This document shows, one piece after another, positions 9,362 to 11,060 of a DNA stretch of 11,060 nucleotides. The stretch is taken from NCBI GenBank assembly GCA_021783385.1, contig JAJXTX010000036.1:1-11060 (forward strand), in the 5' to 3' direction. Both the position numbers and the translations under genes were made by a program. Each line of letters starts with the position of its first letter. The first letter of the stretch is position 1. The stretch comes from Pseudomonadota bacterium. Its GTDB lineage: Bacteria; Pseudomonadota; Gammaproteobacteria; Xanthomonadales; Rhodanobacteraceae. Below the pieces are notes generated by a model, which was not told the origin of the DNA, did not search any database, and saw only the letters and a program-made list of their open reading frames with translations.

Positions 9362-10087
9362 TCACTCGCCCAGCTTGGTCATTTCCGGGCTTGAGGTGAA
9401 GTCGCCCTTGCTGCGCTGCTTGTTCAGCGGCTCGCCGGTGACCTGGAACCAGACGTTTTCGGCGATGTTGGTGGCATGGTCGCCGATGCGTTCGATGTTC
9501 TTGGCCATGAACAGCAGGTGCGTGCACGGCGTGATGTTGCGCGGGTCTTCCATCATGTAGGTGAGCAGCTGGCGGAAGTAGCCGGTGTAGGCCTCGTCCA
9601 GCACCACGTCGTCCTTCCATACCTTATAGGCACGCTCGACATCGCGGTCACGATAGGCGTGCAACACCTCGCGTACCTCGGCGGCGGCCAGCTCGGCCAG
9701 ATGCTCCAGTCCGCCGACCGGGCCAACCGGCGCCACCATCGACAGCGGGATCGAGCGCTTCGCCACGTTGGCGGCATAGTCGCCGATGCGCTCGATGTCC
9801 GCGGCGATGCGCAGCGCGGCGAACACGTTGCGCAGGTCGCCGGCCATCGGCGCGCGCAGGGCCAGCAGTCGCACCACGTCGTGGCTGATCTCCTGCTCCA
9901 GCTGATCGATCGCATCGTCGTTGCCCACCACGCGCTGGGCAGCGCGCTCGTCGCGGCGTTCGACCACGTCGATCGCCGCCTCCAGCTGGCTTACCGACAG
10001 TTCGCCCATGCGCACGATCTCGCCGGTGAGCCGGGCCAGTTCCTCGTCATAGCTCTTGATGATGTGATCCTTGCTGCTGCCGCTCAT
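9362..10087 (-). CDS. phoU: Phosphate signalling/transport regulator PhoU
   Basis: PhoU is a peripheral cytoplasmic protein that links the PstSCAB phosphate transporter to the histidine kinase PhoR, holding the Pho regulon off when phosphate is plentiful and restraining uptake. The 241 residues match the usual length. The protein is two tandem three-helix bundles, each with the family's metal-binding signature: IERIGDYAAN (Glu99, Asp103) and IERIGDHATN (Glu199, Asp203). The N-terminus (SSKDHIIKSYDEELARL) is also typical. A GAGG element (complement of 10096-10099) eight bases before the ATG supports the start. It follows pstB on the same strand after a 109-base gap, the normal order pstSCAB-phoU. 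It is probably cotranscribed and under PhoB control from a pstS promoter outside the window. Confidence 0.97.
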   Translation of the reverse strand: MSGSSKDHIIKSYDEELARLTGEIVRMGELSVSQLEAAIDVVERRDERAAQRVVGNDDAIDQLEQEISHDVVRLLALRAPMAGDLRNVFAALRIAADIERIGDYAANVAKRSIPLSMVAPVGPVGGLEHLAELAAAEVREVLHAYRDRDVERAYKVWKDDVVLDEAYTGYFRQLLTYMMEDPRNITPCTHLLFMAKNIERIGDHATNIAENVWFQVTGEPLNKQRSKGDFTSSPEMTKLGE

Positions 10088-10154
10088 GGGTGGTGCCTCG
10101 CAGTGTTGCTTCCCGCCATCGGAGAAGGTGCCCTCAGGGCAGAGACAGGGTGGG

Positions 10155-10192
10155 CGTCCGGTCTGACGATCACCCCATGACCGCTACGGACG
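10155..10192 (-). other. Inverted repeat in the pstB-phoU intergenic gap
   Basis: CGTCCG (10155-10160) pairs with CGGACG (10187-10192), with a further GTC/GAC pairing inside (10161-10163 with 10179-10181). A second small hairpin, TGCCC-TCA-GGGCA, lies at 10129-10141. There is no T-tract. These could be mRNA-stabilising or processing structures that set pstB and phoU levels apart, or chance pairing in GC-rich DNA. Confidence 0.35.
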
Positions 10193-10196
10193 GCGG

Positions 10197-11000
10197 TCAA
10201 CCAAACCGGCCGGTGATGTAATCCTCGGTCTGTTTCTTGCCGGGTTTGGTGAAGATCGTTTCGGTGCCGTCGAACTCGATCAGCTCGCCCATGTAAAGAA
10301 AGGCGGTGAGATCAGAACAGCGCGCCGCCTGCTGCATGTTGTGGGTGACCATCACGATGGTGAACTCGCTTTTCAGTTCCTCCACCAATTGCTCGATGCG
10401 GCTGGTGGCGATCGGGTCGAGCGCCGAGGTGGGTTCGTCCAGCAGCAGCACGTCGGGTTTCAGGGCGATCGCGCGGGCGATGCACAGGCGCTGCTGCTGG
10501 CCACCGGAGAGGCCGAGCCCATTCTGCTTGAGCTTGTCCTTCACCTCGTCCCACAGTGCGGCGCTGCGCAGCGCCTGCTCCACACGGTCGGTCATGTCCG
10601 CCTTGGAAAGCTTTTCGTGATGACGGATGCCGTAGGCGACGTTCTCGAAGATCGTCATCGGGAACGGCACCGGCTTCTGGAACACCATGCCGACCTTGCT
10701 GCGCAGGCGGTTCATCGAGTACCCCGGATCGAGGATGTTCTCCCCATCCAGCGCCACTTCGCCGCGCGCCTCCAGTTTCGGATAGATCGCGTAGATGCGG
10801 TTGAACACGCGCAGCAGGGTCGACTTGCCGCAGCCGGACGGGCCGATGATGGCGGTGACCTGCTTCTCCGGTATGTCCATGCTGATGCCTTTCAGCGCCT
10901 GGAACCCGTTGTAGTAGAAATCCAGGTTGCGCACCAGGATCTTGCTGCGTGCGGAGACGTCGGCAAGTGGGGCCGCAACGGCGGCGGCGCGGTCATTCAT
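10197..11000 (-). CDS. pstB: Phosphate ABC transporter ATP-binding protein PstB
   Basis: PstB is the cytoplasmic ATPase that drives high-affinity phosphate import by PstSCAB. The 267-residue protein has all ABC motifs: Walker A GPSGCGKS (53-60), Q-loop in [15 protein letters not shown] (Gln108), signature LSGGQQQR (164-171), Walker B VLLLDEP (184-190, with Asp188 and Glu189), D-loop SALD (192-195) and the switch His220 in [23 protein letters not shown] and the end YITGRFG are PstB-specific. The N-terminus has about 15 extra Ala-rich residues before the conserved [16 protein letters not shown]. An AAGG (complement of 11007-11010) six bases before the ATG supports the start. It overlaps the end of pstA by eight bases, so translation is probably coupled. 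Confidence 0.97.
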   Translation of the reverse strand: MNDRAAAVAAPLADVSARSKILVRNLDFYYNGFQALKGISMDIPEKQVTAIIGPSGCGKSTLLRVFNRIYAIYPKLEARGEVALDGENILDPGYSMNRLRSKVGMVFQKPVPFPMTIFENVAYGIRHHEKLSKADMTDRVEQALRSAALWDEVKDKLKQNGLGLSGGQQQRLCIARAIALKPDVLLLDEPTSALDPIATSRIEQLVEELKSEFTIVMVTHNMQQAARCSDLTAFLYMGELIEFDGTETIFTKPGKKQTEDYITGRFG

Positions 11001-11060
11001 AGCGTACCTTCTTGCGCGAAAACAGCAGACGGGTCAGCAGGCTCAGCGCCAGCACGAACA
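10993..11060 (-). CDS. pstA: Phosphate ABC transporter permease PstA, C-terminal end only
   Basis: Only the last 22 codons before the stop are inside the window. The frame beginning at 11058 reads [21 protein letters not shown] and stops at 10993-10995. A hydrophobic stretch followed by a basic cytoplasmic tail is what the end of a PstA permease should look like, and its place directly before pstB agrees. A second frame also stays open here and ends in an ATGA overlap with pstB, but it encodes a polar, Ala/Pro-rich peptide and fits poorly. The rest of the gene lies beyond the right edge. Confidence 0.8.
   Translation of the reverse strand, partial: FVLALSLLTRLLFSRKKVRYE

Overview
The window is uniformly GC-rich and gene-dense, with no mobile elements or CRISPR arrays seen. 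Gene content and order (moeA with a small partner, a stand-alone homodimeric-type gcvP under a glycine riboswitch, rnr-rlmB, pstA-pstB-phoU) and protein character suggest a gammaproteobacterium of the Xanthomonadales/Lysobacterales, perhaps Rhodanobacteraceae (Rhodanobacter/Dyella type). The genus is an inference from recognition of the proteins, not from a search.

Layout. (1) 1-1517, plus strand: the 3' part of moeA (molybdenum insertion into molybdopterin), overlapping by ATGA a 117-residue protein resembling the DUF7009 family. A GC-rich hairpin (1538-1558) separates these genes from the convergent gcvP. (2) 1587-4733, minus strand: gcvP (glycine dehydrogenase, P-protein) preceded by a tandem glycine riboswitch (about 4505-4688) and a strong sigma-70-type promoter (TATAAT at 4704-4709). 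The roughly 340-bp stretch upstream of gcvP is therefore a regulatory leader. (3) 4794-5258, minus: a DUF1348/NTF2-like protein of unknown function. (4) 5321-5516, minus: tRNA-Leu(CAG) with an encoded CCA, a near-consensus promoter and a textbook terminator. (5) 5583-9327, plus: rnr (RNase R), rlmB (23S rRNA Gm2251 methyltransferase) and a three-helix CBU_0592-like membrane protein, each joined to the next by an ATGA overlap, so very probably one translationally coupled operon. (6) 9362-11060, minus: the distal end of a phosphate-transport operon, with the pstA C-terminus, pstB (ATPase) and phoU (regulator of Pst/PhoR signalling). pstS and pstC should lie beyond the right edge.

Most of the window is housekeeping: cofactor assembly, one-carbon metabolism, RNA turnover/modification, and phosphate uptake. 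I found no convincing new multi-gene system. The points most worth a second look are the tandem glycine riboswitch with a gcvP start lacking a clear Shine-Dalgarno, RNase R with basic low-complexity extensions at both ends, and two small poorly characterised proteins (after moeA and after rlmB) coupled to well-known enzymes. Very long antisense and alternative-frame open frames over gcvP and rnr are treated as by-products of high GC.
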